Below, piece after piece: positions 42,119-51,213 of a DNA stretch of 64,000 nt. The stretch's first letter is position 1, and every line of letters starts with the position of its first letter. Source of the stretch: Pedobacter cryoconitis (GTDB lineage: Bacteria; Bacteroidota; Bacteroidia; Sphingobacteriales; Sphingobacteriaceae); NCBI RefSeq assembly GCF_014207135.1, contig NZ_JACHCC010000004.1, positions 186,001-250,000 of the forward strand, given 5' to 3'. Under the pieces are notes generated by a model that made no database searches, was not told the origin of the DNA, and was given only the letters and a program-made list of their open reading frames with translations. A program made the position numbers and the translations under genes.

Positions 42119-44950
42119 TATAACCTTTATCTTTTTCAGGGTGTTCCCGTTTCTTGATATCACACCAATATATAAGCCTGTAGATAAAGAAGAAAGGTCA
42201 AACTGATACAATCCACTTCCATCTTTAAGATAGACTTTCTGGCCGGAAAGGTTATAAAGCGAAAGTGTATAGGGGTCAAAATCCCCACTACGTACTGATA
42301 GTAAGTCTGTTACTGGATTAGGATAGGTTACAAAATCATTTGCTTTGAGGAAGTTGAGTGGCAGGATGTCAGAGAGAATCTTAAGACCATCATTGGTTTC
42401 GAGTGTTACCCGGTAAAATTGTACACCGCGAATGAGATTAGGGTCAGGCTGACTGTAGTTCAATAAACCGGAGGTTACCGGAACAACTGCAAGTGGAACA
42501 AAAATACCCGGAGAAGTCTGTTTTTCCCAGGTAATTGTTTTCAGATTATAAGTTGTAGCAATGGCGAGGTCAAGTTTACCTGCATCATTAACTACGCTGG
42601 CCAGAAATGTCCGGATATAACAAGCAACTCCTTGCGTGGTATAATCAAGAGTATAGCTTTTCAGTCCGTTAAAATCTGTTCCATTAGCAGAAACAGCAAA
42701 ATAAGGTGATGATATTGAAGCCTTATCAATGATAGCAATTGTATCCGTAAGCTGTTTAAAAGAAGTTAATATATTGTTTTTCAGATTATAGAGGGTATAG
42801 CCCGTTGCTAAAGGCTGGGTAGGCCAGTGAAATAAGATTTTATCTGCGCAATTATAACCAACCTTGAGCTTCTCCGGCGCTGAGATAACAAAAGATTCAC
42901 TGATAAATTCTTTCCCACCACTTTCCATCTTTAATAGCGCGCGTGTAAATAAATTGGGGGCTGTCCATTTAAAGAATGTAGAACTGAAATTTATATTGCT
43001 GCTTAAAACCGTCCAGTTAACACCATTATCGTAGCTTACAGAGAGTTTTCCGCCTTGCCCTGATAAAGTAGTCCCCCATCTTACATAATTGTCTTCAGTG
43101 GCAAAAATGGAGGCATCTTTCGCAGGAAAGGTCCAGGTAAAATCATTGGCTGGTTTTATCTGATAGGCGATACTGAAATTCTGTTTTCCCTGAGTAACCG
43201 AGCGGCCTTTTACATGGATGATGTAATTACCAGGGGGTACGTTATCCAGACTAAGCTGTTGTACTGTGTTAATATTGTCTATTTTTCTTGTGGCAGGTAA
43301 AGCTAATGAGTCAGCACTAGGGTATGTGCTCAGTGCCCAGGGTAAAATAACCGTTCCTGCTGGTGTTTGCATAGATAAATCAAGATGATTCACTATGGCC
43401 TGAACACTGTTGACTACTGCAGGAGGGTCAGTCCAGGCCAGTGTCACTTTAATGGTCTGCTGATTAACCGGTACCTGCAAAGGGAAAGTATAATCCTGCT
43501 GGTCCGTTACGCTCCCGGTCTGGAACCTGTTTTCCTGAAGTGTAAGGATAGCCTGATAAGCATTCAGTTTCCCAAACCCTGTTGCATAATCTACCTGTGG
43601 TGTTCCGATATCATCTGCAGAATTAACCAAAATACTCTTGACTACGGCAACAGGGGGTTGTTTTCCGAAAAGACTTTTGTATTTCTGCTGAAAAAGGGCG
43701 ACTGTGCCCGAAGTTAATGCGGCTGCGCCTGATGTACCATCTTGGCCCAACGCAACGATCTCCGGTTTTACTCTTCCGTCATAAGCCGGTCCTTTGCTGC
43801 TCATAGCTTCCGATAAATTTTCCAAGCCTATTCCTCCAACTACAATTACATTTTTAGCAGTCTTAAAGTTCCCCGTTAAATTAGCTGTATTTGGAATATT
43901 CTTATAGATGCCATCAGTCGCGATAACTAATCCCGAGTTCCCGGCAGAGAAGACATGAACTATAGTATCAGCTTCATATACCTGTTTGTCGTATGCTACA
44001 GCCTGGATACCATAGAGATTATCTATGGTAGAAGTGCCATAAGAATGATTCTGTACATTTACCTTATATTGATTAAGCTCTTTAATATCATCGGGCATCA
44101 GGTCAAAATTATTTTTGGTATAATCCGAAGCAGTCAGACTGGCAAAAGGAGCTGCGCCCAGTCCGCGGATGAAAGAATTTCCTCTACCCAGAGCAAGTGT
44201 TGCCATGATGGTGGCATGATCATCTACTACAGGAGCATTAGAAGGAGAAGCAACAATATTTCCAGTCAGATCTATATCTTCTTTAGCGAACATCTGCTCT
44301 TTTAAGGATAATGTGATACCTTTCCCATTGATATCCGGATAACGGAGATGCACAGCTGCAATCTCGTTATCAGATAGATCTGTGTCATTGATTACAATTT
44401 CATCTTTTGGAGTTTGAATGATATCTGCAAATAAAACTTCGTCCAGTTGTAAAATTGCCATCAGCTCATTCATCTGAATACTTGCAGTAATCACATAGTG
44501 CTGCTGATCTAAAGTGTAATCTTTTAAGGACTGAAGTTGTCTGGATATCACCAGGGTCTTTGGGTTTATCGCAATTCTTATAATAAATTGCTTATTCTGA
44601 GTATTATATTGTTCATATAACCGGTTTAACTTGTCACTTGCCTTCCACCATGAGTTAGCTTTTGCCTGTGCTAAAATGATGTTACTGACTTTAGCAGCCA
44701 TATCTTCTCTGATTATGAGATGATTCAAAGAAAAATTGCGCAATGGTTTTAGTTCTTCAATTTCTTTGCTGGTCAGGGGCCGGCTTAATTCTACAAGCAA
44801 AAGATTTTCGCCATTTATCTTCGAATTTACTGTCGTAGAGCTGTATTTGTTGAAAATATTCTTTTTTTCTGCAACCGATAAATTCTGCCCTTTTACAGCT
44901 GTGCTGAAAAGAAAAATTATAATGAGAGCATATTTTATTTTGATTTCCAC
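42110..44950 (-). CDS. Divergent S8 (subtilisin-like) protease with T9SS tail
   Basis: A 946-residue secreted protein (signal peptide ending VKGQ). The subtilase region is at about 200-470: His245 in DDHATIMATLALGRG, the oxyanion Asn338 in VFSAGNSG and Ser407 in DGTSGAAALTSGTVALF. Where subtilases have the catalytic Asp (the D of GxGVxVAVxD), this protein reads GKGITLSLKEQ, with Glu218 at the equivalent place. Beta domains follow, and the C-terminus (VTYPNPVTDLLSV ... LYNLSGQKVY ... GLYIGVI ... KKIKVIKR) is a type A T9SS sorting domain, implying export by the type IX system and anchoring or release at the surface. The start is GTG: an in-frame TAA lies just upstream. It is divergent from two M57 lipoprotein genes. 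Confidence 0.85.
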   Translation of the reverse strand: MEIKIKYALIIIFLFSTAVKGQNLSVAEKKNIFNKYSSTTVNSKINGENLLLVELSRPLTSKEIEELKPLRNFSLNHLIIREDMAAKVSNIILAQAKANSWWKASDKLNRLYEQYNTQNKQFIIRIAINPKTLVISRQLQSLKDYTLDQQHYVITASIQMNELMAILQLDEVLFADIIQTPKDEIVINDTDLSDNEIAAVHLRYPDINGKGITLSLKEQMFAKEDIDLTGNIVASPSNAPVVDDHATIMATLALGRGNSFIRGLGAAPFASLTASDYTKNNFDLMPDDIKELNQYKVNVQNHSYGTSTIDNLYGIQAVAYDKQVYEADTIVHVFSAGNSGLVIATDGIYKNIPNTANLTGNFKTAKNVIVVGGIGLENLSEAMSSKGPAYDGRVKPEIVALGQDGTSGAAALTSGTVALFQQKYKSLFGKQPPVAVVKSILVNSADDIGTPQVDYATGFGKLNAYQAILTLQENRFQTGSVTDQQDYTFPLQVPVNQQTIKVTLAWTDPPAVVNSVQAIVNHLDLSMQTPAGTVILPWALSTYPSADSLALPATRKIDNINTVQQLSLDNVPPGNYIIHVKGRSVTQGKQNFSIAYQIKPANDFTWTFPAKDASIFATEDNYVRWGTTLSGQGGKLSVSYDNGVNWTVLSSNINFSSTFFKWTAPNLFTRALLKMESGGKEFISESFVISAPEKLKVGYNCADKILFHWPTQPLATGYTLYNLKNNILTSFKQLTDTIAIIDKASISSPYFAVSANGTDFNGLKSYTLDYTTQGVACYIRTFLASVVNDAGKLDLAIATTYNLKTITWEKQTSPGIFVPLAVVPVTSGLLNYSQPDPNLIRGVQFYRVTLETNDGLKILSDILPLNFLKANDFVTYPNPVTDLLSVRSGDFDPYTLSLYNLSGQKVYLKDGSGLYQFDLSSLSTGLYIGVISRNGNTLKKIKVIKR

Positions 44951-44982
44951 AATATTTTAAATTTAAAAATTTGTTTATGGTT

Positions 44983-45000
44983 AAAATTATATATAATTTT
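44983..45000. promoter_or_regulatory. 18-bp AT-only palindrome, first copy
   Basis: AAAATTATATATAATTTT is a perfect 18-bp palindrome located 47 nt before the M57 gene at 45048 and 32 nt from the S8 start on the other side. The same 18 bases recur before the second M57 gene. It is followed in both copies by AGwTTAACC. Confidence 0.6.
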
Positions 45001-45047
45001 AGTTTAACCATCTAACCCACAAACATTCTACCTAAAAAACTAACTTA

Positions 45048-45884
45048 ATGAAAAAATTTAACTTATTCTCGCTTGCCATTGCCGGCACGCTTGCACTTTG
45101 CGTTTTTGGCTGCCAAAAAAAAGATGCAGCAACTACAACTGGTTCAAATCAGAATGAAATTTCTGCTACCACTAAAGCTCAGATTACTGCCCTTGGGTTC
45201 AGTACAGAAAATGCCAGAAAAGTAAACGGAGGTTATCTTGTTGAAAATGACATCCTTTTAAGTGAGGCAAATCTTACAGAGAAATCTTCTTCTCCAAATC
45301 TGACAATAGCTTCCACCGAACAATACAGAACCACTAATGTGGTGAAAGCTTTGCCAAGAGTAATTACTATTTCAGTAACTAACTTACCTACGGTATATAG
45401 TGATGCAGTTAACGCTATGATCACCAGATATAACAATTTGGGTCTACGCTTCACTTTCCAGCGTGCAGCAGCAGGAACTACTGGTCAAATCGATGTAGTA
45501 GGTTTCAATGAAGGTCCTTCAGGTGGTTATATCACTTTAGGTTCTTCAGGGTTCCCAACTTCTGGAGGTAATCCTTTCAACCAGATCCAGATGAATACTA
45601 ACCCTGCAGCTTATGGTTCTAACCCTAACCTGGGTTATTTAACTTCTGTTTTACAACATGAAGTTGGACACTGTATTGGTTTCCGTCATACTGACTACAA
45701 AAACAGAGCTTATAGCTGTGGTGGAAGTGCGTCTAATGAAGGTACCGCTGGTGTTGGTGCAGTTCAGATTCCTGGTACACCATCAGGACCAGATGCAGCA
45801 TCATTCATGTTAGCTTGTTCAAACGGTTCTGACAGAACCTTTAATGCAAATGATGTAATTGCATTGAACTACTTATACAAATAA
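45048..45884 (+). CDS. M57-type metalloprotease lipoprotein, copy 1
   Basis: The 278-residue product has a lipoprotein signal (lipobox VFGC, Cys22) followed by QKKDAATTT. The catalytic zinc motif is HEVGHCIGFRH (His204, Glu205, His208, His214), the metzincin pattern HExxHxxGxxH of the Bacteroidota dual-action peptidase family M57 (PF12388). A region before it (RVITISVTNLPTVYSDAVNA, ITRYNNLGLRFTFQR) matches the typical N-terminal half. Two later Cys (C-GG and LAC) could form a disulfide. The C-terminus SDRTFNANDVIALNYLY is conserved. It is almost the same protein as its neighbour at 46123, so a recent duplication. It is probably surface-exposed or periplasmic. A terminator follows. Confidence 0.85.
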   Translation: MKKFNLFSLAIAGTLALCVFGCQKKDAATTTGSNQNEISATTKAQITALGFSTENARKVNGGYLVENDILLSEANLTEKSSSPNLTIASTEQYRTTNVVKALPRVITISVTNLPTVYSDAVNAMITRYNNLGLRFTFQRAAAGTTGQIDVVGFNEGPSGGYITLGSSGFPTSGGNPFNQIQMNTNPAAYGSNPNLGYLTSVLQHEVGHCIGFRHTDYKNRAYSCGGSASNEGTAGVGAVQIPGTPSGPDAASFMLACSNGSDRTFNANDVIALNYLYK

Positions 45885-45925
45885 TTTAATCACTAACTAC
45901 TAGAGTTTTGTGGATTAGTGGCTTT

Positions 45926-45963
45926 AAGCCCGGCAATTTTTATTGCCGGGCTTAGTCTTTTTA
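45926..45963 (+). terminator. Terminator after M57 copy 1
   Basis: AAGCCCGGCAA (45926-45936) pairs perfectly with TTGCCGGGCTT (45943-45953), followed by AGTCTTTTT. Confidence 0.88.
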
Positions 45964-46060
45964 TGACTAAATTTTGCGCTTTAGGGCATAAATTGTTATC
46001 ATAATAGAATTATCTATTGAATATCAACAGTTTGGGTAAAAATAAATTCGTTTTTAATAA

Positions 46061-46078
46061 AAAATTATATATAATTTT
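46061..46078. promoter_or_regulatory. 18-bp AT-only palindrome, second copy
   Basis: This is the same sequence as at 44983-45000, 44 nt before the ATG of the second M57 gene. Flanking bases AGATTAACC, and a later CTACCTAAAA-TTAACTTA stretch just before the ATG, are also shared with the first copy. Confidence 0.6.
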
Positions 46079-46122
46079 AGATTAACCTATGATTCATTAA
46101 TCATCTACCTAAAATTAACTTA

Positions 46123-46965
46123 ATGAAAAAACTGAATTTATTATCGTTTGCCCTTATGGGCACAATGGCTCTGTCTTTCTATGGATGCCAGAAAAAAGAT
46201 GCAGCGACAACAACAGCTGCTTCCAGCCAGGACAAAATTTCTGCAGCTACAAAATCCCAGATTAACAAGATGGGATTCAGCACTGAGAATGCCCGTAAAG
46301 TAAAAGGGGGCTATCTTGTTGAAGGGGATATCCTTTTAACTGACAAAAATCTCAATGAAAAAGCAGTAAGCAGCCATTTAAGTATTGCTGAAACAGAACA
46401 ATACCGGACCACAAACCTGGTTAATGCATTGCCAAGAGTAATTACAGTATCTGTAACTAACCTACCACAGGTTTATAGTGATGCTACTGATGCAATGATT
46501 ACCAGATATAACAATTTGGGTCTGCGTGTTACTTTTCAACGTGCAGCTCCTGGTAATACAGGTGATATCGACATCTTTGGATTTGATGAAGGGGTTGGAC
46601 CTGACGGGTATATTACCTTAGGTTCATCTGGTTTCCCTACTTCTGGAGGCGATCCTTTCAACCAGATTCAAATGAACACCAATGTTGATGCCTACGGTGC
46701 TAATCCAGACCAGGGATACCTTACTTCAGTAATTCAGCATGAAGTAGGACATTGTATTGGTTTTCGTCATACTGACTATGCCAACAGAGCTTATAGCTGT
46801 GGTGGTTCTTATGCAAATGAAGGTCAGAGTGATGTTGGTGCGATCAGAATTCCAGGTACACCATCAGGACCAAATGCAGCATCATTCATGTTAGCCTGTT
46901 CAAATGGTTCTGACAGGACTTTTAATGCAAATGATAAAATTGCACTGAACTATTTATATAAATAA
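46123..46965 (+). CDS. M57-type metalloprotease lipoprotein, copy 2
   Basis: The 280-residue product is a close paralog of the 45048 protein along its entire length. It has a lipobox (YGC followed by QKKDAATTT), ALPRVITVSVTNLPQVYSDA, the zinc motif HEVGHCIGFRH and the same C-terminus with NANDKIALNYLYK. Differences are concentrated in the linker after the lipobox and in a few surface positions. The upstream control region is duplicated with it, so both copies are probably under the same control. Substrates are unknown. A terminator follows at 47006-47032. Confidence 0.85.
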   Translation: MKKLNLLSFALMGTMALSFYGCQKKDAATTTAASSQDKISAATKSQINKMGFSTENARKVKGGYLVEGDILLTDKNLNEKAVSSHLSIAETEQYRTTNLVNALPRVITVSVTNLPQVYSDATDAMITRYNNLGLRVTFQRAAPGNTGDIDIFGFDEGVGPDGYITLGSSGFPTSGGDPFNQIQMNTNVDAYGANPDQGYLTSVIQHEVGHCIGFRHTDYANRAYSCGGSYANEGQSDVGAIRIPGTPSGPNAASFMLACSNGSDRTFNANDKIALNYLYK

Positions 46966-47005
46966 TTAACGAACAAACCATAGCTAATTTATGGATCAGG
47001 GCCTT

Positions 47006-47032
47006 AAAGTCCGGTAAATTTTACCGGGCTTT
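47006..47032. terminator. Terminator between M57 copy 2 and yifB
   Basis: AAAG-T-CCGGTAAA pairs with TTTACCGG-G-CTTT through one G-U pair, forming a compact stem. It lies between convergent genes. Confidence 0.75.
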
Positions 47033-47041
47033 AATAAAAGG

Positions 47042-48580
47042 CTAACCTGCCCAGTTATTTCTGTCAAGACTACGATAATGTATCGCTTCAGCCAGATGTT
47101 CCAGTTGTATCTCCTTGCTGCCAGCCAGGTCCGCTATGGTGCGGGAAACTTTTAATATCCTGTCGTAGGCACGGGCAGAGAGGCCCAGTTTTTCCATTGC
47201 CTGTCTGATCAGGGCTAATCCCTGATTGTTGATCACACATAGCTGTCTGACCATATTTGGACTCATCTGGGCATTATAATGTATCCCAGTAAATGTATTG
47301 AAACGCATTTGCTGTTTTGCTCTTGCCTTAATTACCCTTTTTCTGATAAGCATGCTTTTCTCAGAAAGATACTGAGAAACCAGTTCATTGAAATCAACCG
47401 GGGTGATTTCCACATGAAGGTCAATCCGGTCCATTAAAGGGCCCGAAATTTTACTCAGGTATTTTTTTACCACCCCTGGTGAACAGCTGCATTCCTTTTC
47501 AGGATGATTATAAAATCCGCAGGGACATGGGTTCATCGAGGCAATGAGCATAAAGCTAGCCGGATAGTCAACACTTAGACGGGCTCTTGCTATAGTTACC
47601 TTCCTGTCTTCGAGCGGCTGACGCATGACTTCCAGTACAGCCCTTTTAAATTCAGGTAATTCATCCAGGAATAAAACACCATTATGGGCAAGAGAGATTT
47701 CTCCTGGCTGCGGATTACTCCCTCCTCCAACCAGTGCAGCATCAGAAATACTGTGATGTGGGTTACGAAATGGCCGTTCCGTCATTAACGAATTTGCAGC
47801 TTTCAATTTTCCTGCTACAGAATGAATTTTAGTAGTTTCCAGTGCTTCGTCTAAGCTTAACGGAGGTAAAATCGTTGGTAAACGTTTAGCCAGCATAGTC
47901 TTTCCTGCCCCCGGTGGCCCAATAAGAATCAGGTTGTGACCGCCCGCCGCTGCGATTTCCAAAGCGCGCTTGGTACTTTCCTGCCCTTTAACATCAGAAA
48001 AGTCATAACCATACAAGCCTCTGTTTTTTAAAAACTCCTGTGCTGTATTTACCTGTACGGGCTCAAATATAGTATTCCCACTAAAAAAAGCGATGAGCTC
48101 TTTTAAATGGCACATGCCATAAACCTGCAAGCCATCAGGTACTGCAGCTTCTCTTGAATTATCTGCCGGGAGTACAAATCCCTTAAATCCGGATTTAGCC
48201 GCCTGTATGGCAATAGACAACGCCCCCTTCACGGGCTGTATACTGCCGTCAAGCGAGAGTTCTCCGGCAAGAAGGAACTCTGCTTCCTTTTCGGTACTTA
48301 ATTGTCCTGAGGCGATTAAAATACCTAGTGCAATGGGTAGGTCATAAGCTGTTCCCTCTTTTCTAAGGTTTGCCGGAGAGAGGTTGATCACTATTTTTTG
48401 TCTGGGCATCTTTAAACCCGACGACTGGATGGCGCTTTCTATTCTTTTCAGACTTTCCTTTACCGCATTATCGGGTAATCCGACAATATGATATTTATTC
48501 CCGCTGCTGATACTGACTTCAATGGTAATGATTTTAGCATCTACACCGGATATGGCACTGCCGTAAGTTTTAATCAGCAT
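47042..48580 (-). CDS. YifB/ComM-family Mg-chelatase-like AAA ATPase
   Basis: The 512-residue protein has an N-terminal Lon-substrate-like S5 fold (MLIKTYGSAISGVDAKII; IVINLSPANLRKEGTAYDLP). The AAA+ module follows with Walker A GPPGAGKTMLAKRLP, the segment FRNPHHSISDAALVGGG, Walker B GVLFLDELPEFKR and MNPCPCGFYNHP. The C-terminal Mg_chelatase_C helices are complete. In naturally competent bacteria the homologue ComM is a helicase that helps branch migration during DNA uptake. The role in this organism is not evident from the neighbourhood. Confidence 0.92.
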   Translation of the reverse strand: MLIKTYGSAISGVDAKIITIEVSISSGNKYHIVGLPDNAVKESLKRIESAIQSSGLKMPRQKIVINLSPANLRKEGTAYDLPIALGILIASGQLSTEKEAEFLLAGELSLDGSIQPVKGALSIAIQAAKSGFKGFVLPADNSREAAVPDGLQVYGMCHLKELIAFFSGNTIFEPVQVNTAQEFLKNRGLYGYDFSDVKGQESTKRALEIAAAGGHNLILIGPPGAGKTMLAKRLPTILPPLSLDEALETTKIHSVAGKLKAANSLMTERPFRNPHHSISDAALVGGGSNPQPGEISLAHNGVLFLDELPEFKRAVLEVMRQPLEDRKVTIARARLSVDYPASFMLIASMNPCPCGFYNHPEKECSCSPGVVKKYLSKISGPLMDRIDLHVEITPVDFNELVSQYLSEKSMLIRKRVIKARAKQQMRFNTFTGIHYNAQMSPNMVRQLCVINNQGLALIRQAMEKLGLSARAYDRILKVSRTIADLAGSKEIQLEHLAEAIHYRSLDRNNWAG

Positions 48581-48655
48581 AATCTTTGAATTGTATGCTA
48601 AATTAATCCGGTATTGACTTTAGGTGTTAATGATCAGGTGTGTTTTTTTTGCATA

Positions 48656-48685
48656 AAAAAAACCGGAATGAAAATTCCGGTTTTT
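48656..48685 (-). terminator. Terminator after ffh
   Basis: AACCGGAAT (48661-48669) pairs with ATTCCGGTT (48674-48682), loop GAAA; on the minus strand it is followed by a run of T. Confidence 0.9.
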
Positions 48686-48701
48686 AAAAAATTGAACAGA
48701 T

Positions 48702-50042
48702 TTACATTCTTCCCTGAGGCATCTTAGGCATACCGCGCATCATTTTGGCAGCAGCAGCAGGATTTGAAAACTGTTTCATTACTTTACGCATATCCTCAAA
48801 CTGTTTGATCAGTTTGGTTACTTCTTCAATTTTATTACCGGAACCCTTTGCTATACGCAGTCTTCTGCTTTGCTGGATACTATCCGGATTTTCTCTTTCA
48901 TATTTCGTCATTGATTGAATGATGGCTTCTACATTTTTGAAAGCATCATCTTCAATCTCTACGTTTTTCATCATTTTACTGACTCCCGGAATCATGCCCA
49001 TCAGGTCTTTCATGTTACCCATCTTCTTGATCTGCTGAATCTGGTTGTAGAAATCGTTGAAGTCAAATTTATTTTTACGGATTTTCTTTTGAAGTTCAGC
49101 TGCCTCTTTCTCGTCGAATTGCTCCTGAGCACGTTCAACAAGGGAAACAACATCACCCATCCCTAAAATACGGGAGGCCATCCTGTCCGGATAGAAGACG
49201 TCAAGCGCTTCCATTTTTTCACCCGTACCAACAAATTTAATCGGTTTGTTAACGACAGATTTGATAGATAAAGCGGCACCACCACGGGTATCGCCATCCA
49301 GTTTTGTCAAAACAACCCCGGTAAAATCCAGACGGTCGTTAAATGCTTTGGCTGTATTAACCGCATCCTGTCCGGTCATGGCATCAACTACGAACAGGAT
49401 TTCATGCGGTTTAGTATGCAACTTCACATCCGCGATCTCATTCATCATCTCTTCGTCTATTGCTAAACGACCGGCAGTATCAATGATGATTACGTTATGA
49501 TGTTCTCTTTTTCCTTGTTCAATCCCTTCAAGCGCAATAGCTACAGGATCTTTAGAATCCTTGTTTGCATAAACAGGAACGCCAATCTGTTCCCCTAATA
49601 TTTGCAACTGGTCTATAGCAGCAGGACGATATACGTCACCTGCAACCAGTAAGGGCTTTTTACCTTTACTTTTCAGGTAGTTTGCCAGTTTTCCGGAGAA
49701 GGTTGTTTTACCCGCACCGTTCAGACCAGCAATTAATATAATCGTTGGATTTGTTTTTAAGTCCAGTTCCTTGACCTCACCACCCATTAGGGCCGTCAGT
49801 TCGTCGTTCATTACTTTGGTTAGTAATTGTCCCGGCGAAACAGCAGTCAGTACATTCAGACCTAAAGCCTTTTCCTTAACTTCGTCAGTGAAGCTTTTAG
49901 CAGTTTTAAAATTTACGTCGGCATCCAGTAAAGCTTTACGAATTTCCTTCATGGTCTCTGCCACGTTGATCTCTGAAATGCTTCCCTGACCCTTTAGAAC
50001 TTTAAACGCCCGGTCTAGTTTATCCTGTAAATTTTCAAACAT
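48702..50042 (-). CDS. ffh: Signal recognition particle protein Ffh
   Basis: The 446-residue SRP54-type GTPase targets nascent membrane and secreted proteins to FtsY and SecYEG. The N domain is followed by the G domain with GLNGAGKTTFSGKLA, DVYRPAAIDQL, IIDTAGRL and VLTKLDGDTRGG. The Met-rich M domain ends QFSNPAAAAKMMRGMPKMPQG. The start ATG is at 50042. A weak promoter (CAACTTTG, one mismatch, 50099-50092, with TTG 16 nt upstream) may serve it. Confidence 0.96.
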   Translation of the reverse strand: MFENLQDKLDRAFKVLKGQGSISEINVAETMKEIRKALLDADVNFKTAKSFTDEVKEKALGLNVLTAVSPGQLLTKVMNDELTALMGGEVKELDLKTNPTIILIAGLNGAGKTTFSGKLANYLKSKGKKPLLVAGDVYRPAAIDQLQILGEQIGVPVYANKDSKDPVAIALEGIEQGKREHHNVIIIDTAGRLAIDEEMMNEIADVKLHTKPHEILFVVDAMTGQDAVNTAKAFNDRLDFTGVVLTKLDGDTRGGAALSIKSVVNKPIKFVGTGEKMEALDVFYPDRMASRILGMGDVVSLVERAQEQFDEKEAAELQKKIRKNKFDFNDFYNQIQQIKKMGNMKDLMGMIPGVSKMMKNVEIEDDAFKNVEAIIQSMTKYERENPDSIQQSRRLRIAKGSGNKIEEVTKLIKQFEDMRKVMKQFSNPAAAAKMMRGMPKMPQGRM

Positions 50043-50146
50043 GTTTTATTAATTGATAGTCAATTAGTTATTGTATAGTGGTAGAAGAGTACAAAGTTGC
50101 AAACATTTTTAATAACAATCAACATTAAAATATGATGCAGAAGTAT

Positions 50147-51166
50147 TTAGCGGGGGAATATAAACATGACGCCCATAGCCAGCGACTGACTGCCCTGAAT
50201 TCTGGCACTTATGCTTTTGTCATATATACCGACGCCGTTCAGGGTAACATTCATAAACCGGTTGACTTTAGCTGTGACAGTCACATCCAGTCTTTGAGTC
50301 AGATTTTCGAAATGATCGTAAGGAACAAAAATGTTATACCTGGTTTTCAGTGTTATATTCTGAAATACTTCTTTTTCAAAATTGCTGGTGATCTGAAAAG
50401 CCAGGTCATTTCTGAAAGTATCACCTACCGGGACACCATAGTTATCAGTTTTAGTACTTCCCGGGTTTGCATTGAGATAGGCAGCTGTAAGGTCTTTATT
50501 ATCCAATACAAAGGTTTGTTTCGCGGCCCCTGTACCAAATTGCGTAGAAAAATATTTATTTGGCTTGTACTCAAAACCGAATGATTCTGTTAAATATCCC
50601 GGAGACATAAATTTGGAAATCAAGGTGGCTGTTTCCACTCCATTCACTGTACTGTAAGAATATCCGTTATCAAACTGAGATTCAAAAGTTAGGGAAGTAA
50701 ACAGATTCCAGTCCTTACCGATTTTAAATGAACCGACATTATTCCAGAAAATACGGTCATTGGTTTTCTTTTGCAACTGGTTTTTGTTTCTGATCTTTCC
50801 ATAACGCAGGTCGAGCTCCGTCAGATAACTATAGTTCTCCTTTTTGTATTCAGCTTTATAGTTAACCAGACCTTCTACCGCCAGTGAATTTACACCACCA
50901 CCACTCCAGTTATTACTGAACGAGGATTGGTTGACATTGATTCCGATAGATGTTTTAGTTTTCCAGTAATTTACTTTAGAACTAACGATCAACGGAGTAA
51001 TGTCGACAGGCTTAAAGACGATAATACCTTTTAGCACCGGCATCGGGCTTTTTTTAAGTTTAAGGTCAAAATCCTTGATATTTGTAGGAATTGTATCTAT
51101 CTCTTGTGCACTTACTTGTGCCGAAACCGCAAATACAAATAGTAAACATGCATATATACCTCTCAT
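50147..51166 (-). CDS. DUF3078 outer-membrane-type protein
   Basis: The 339-residue product has a signal peptide (MRGIYACLLFVFA ... VSAQ). A predicted beta-rich body then begins VNYWKTKTSIGINVNQSSFS and NNWSGGGVNSLAVEG, the hallmark of DUF3078, a Bacteroidota family with a barrel-like pattern of alternating aromatic residues up to the last residues. The ATG at 51166 is chosen over an upstream in-frame TTG (51232) because it begins the signal peptide. It may be transported to the outer membrane. The function is unknown. Confidence 0.82.
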   Translation of the reverse strand: MRGIYACLLFVFAVSAQVSAQEIDTIPTNIKDFDLKLKKSPMPVLKGIIVFKPVDITPLIVSSKVNYWKTKTSIGINVNQSSFSNNWSGGGVNSLAVEGLVNYKAEYKKENYSYLTELDLRYGKIRNKNQLQKKTNDRIFWNNVGSFKIGKDWNLFTSLTFESQFDNGYSYSTVNGVETATLISKFMSPGYLTESFGFEYKPNKYFSTQFGTGAAKQTFVLDNKDLTAAYLNANPGSTKTDNYGVPVGDTFRNDLAFQITSNFEKEVFQNITLKTRYNIFVPYDHFENLTQRLDVTVTAKVNRFMNVTLNGVGIYDKSISARIQGSQSLAMGVMFIFPR

Positions 51167-51213
51167 TGAATACAAAGAAAAGAAAAATGTTCCTAATGGG
51201 GGCTCAGAATTTA

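Noticed and set aside
43385..43717. 110-codon plus-strand frame opposite the S8 protease
   Set aside because: No domain, no promoter, and composition typical of an antisense shadow.
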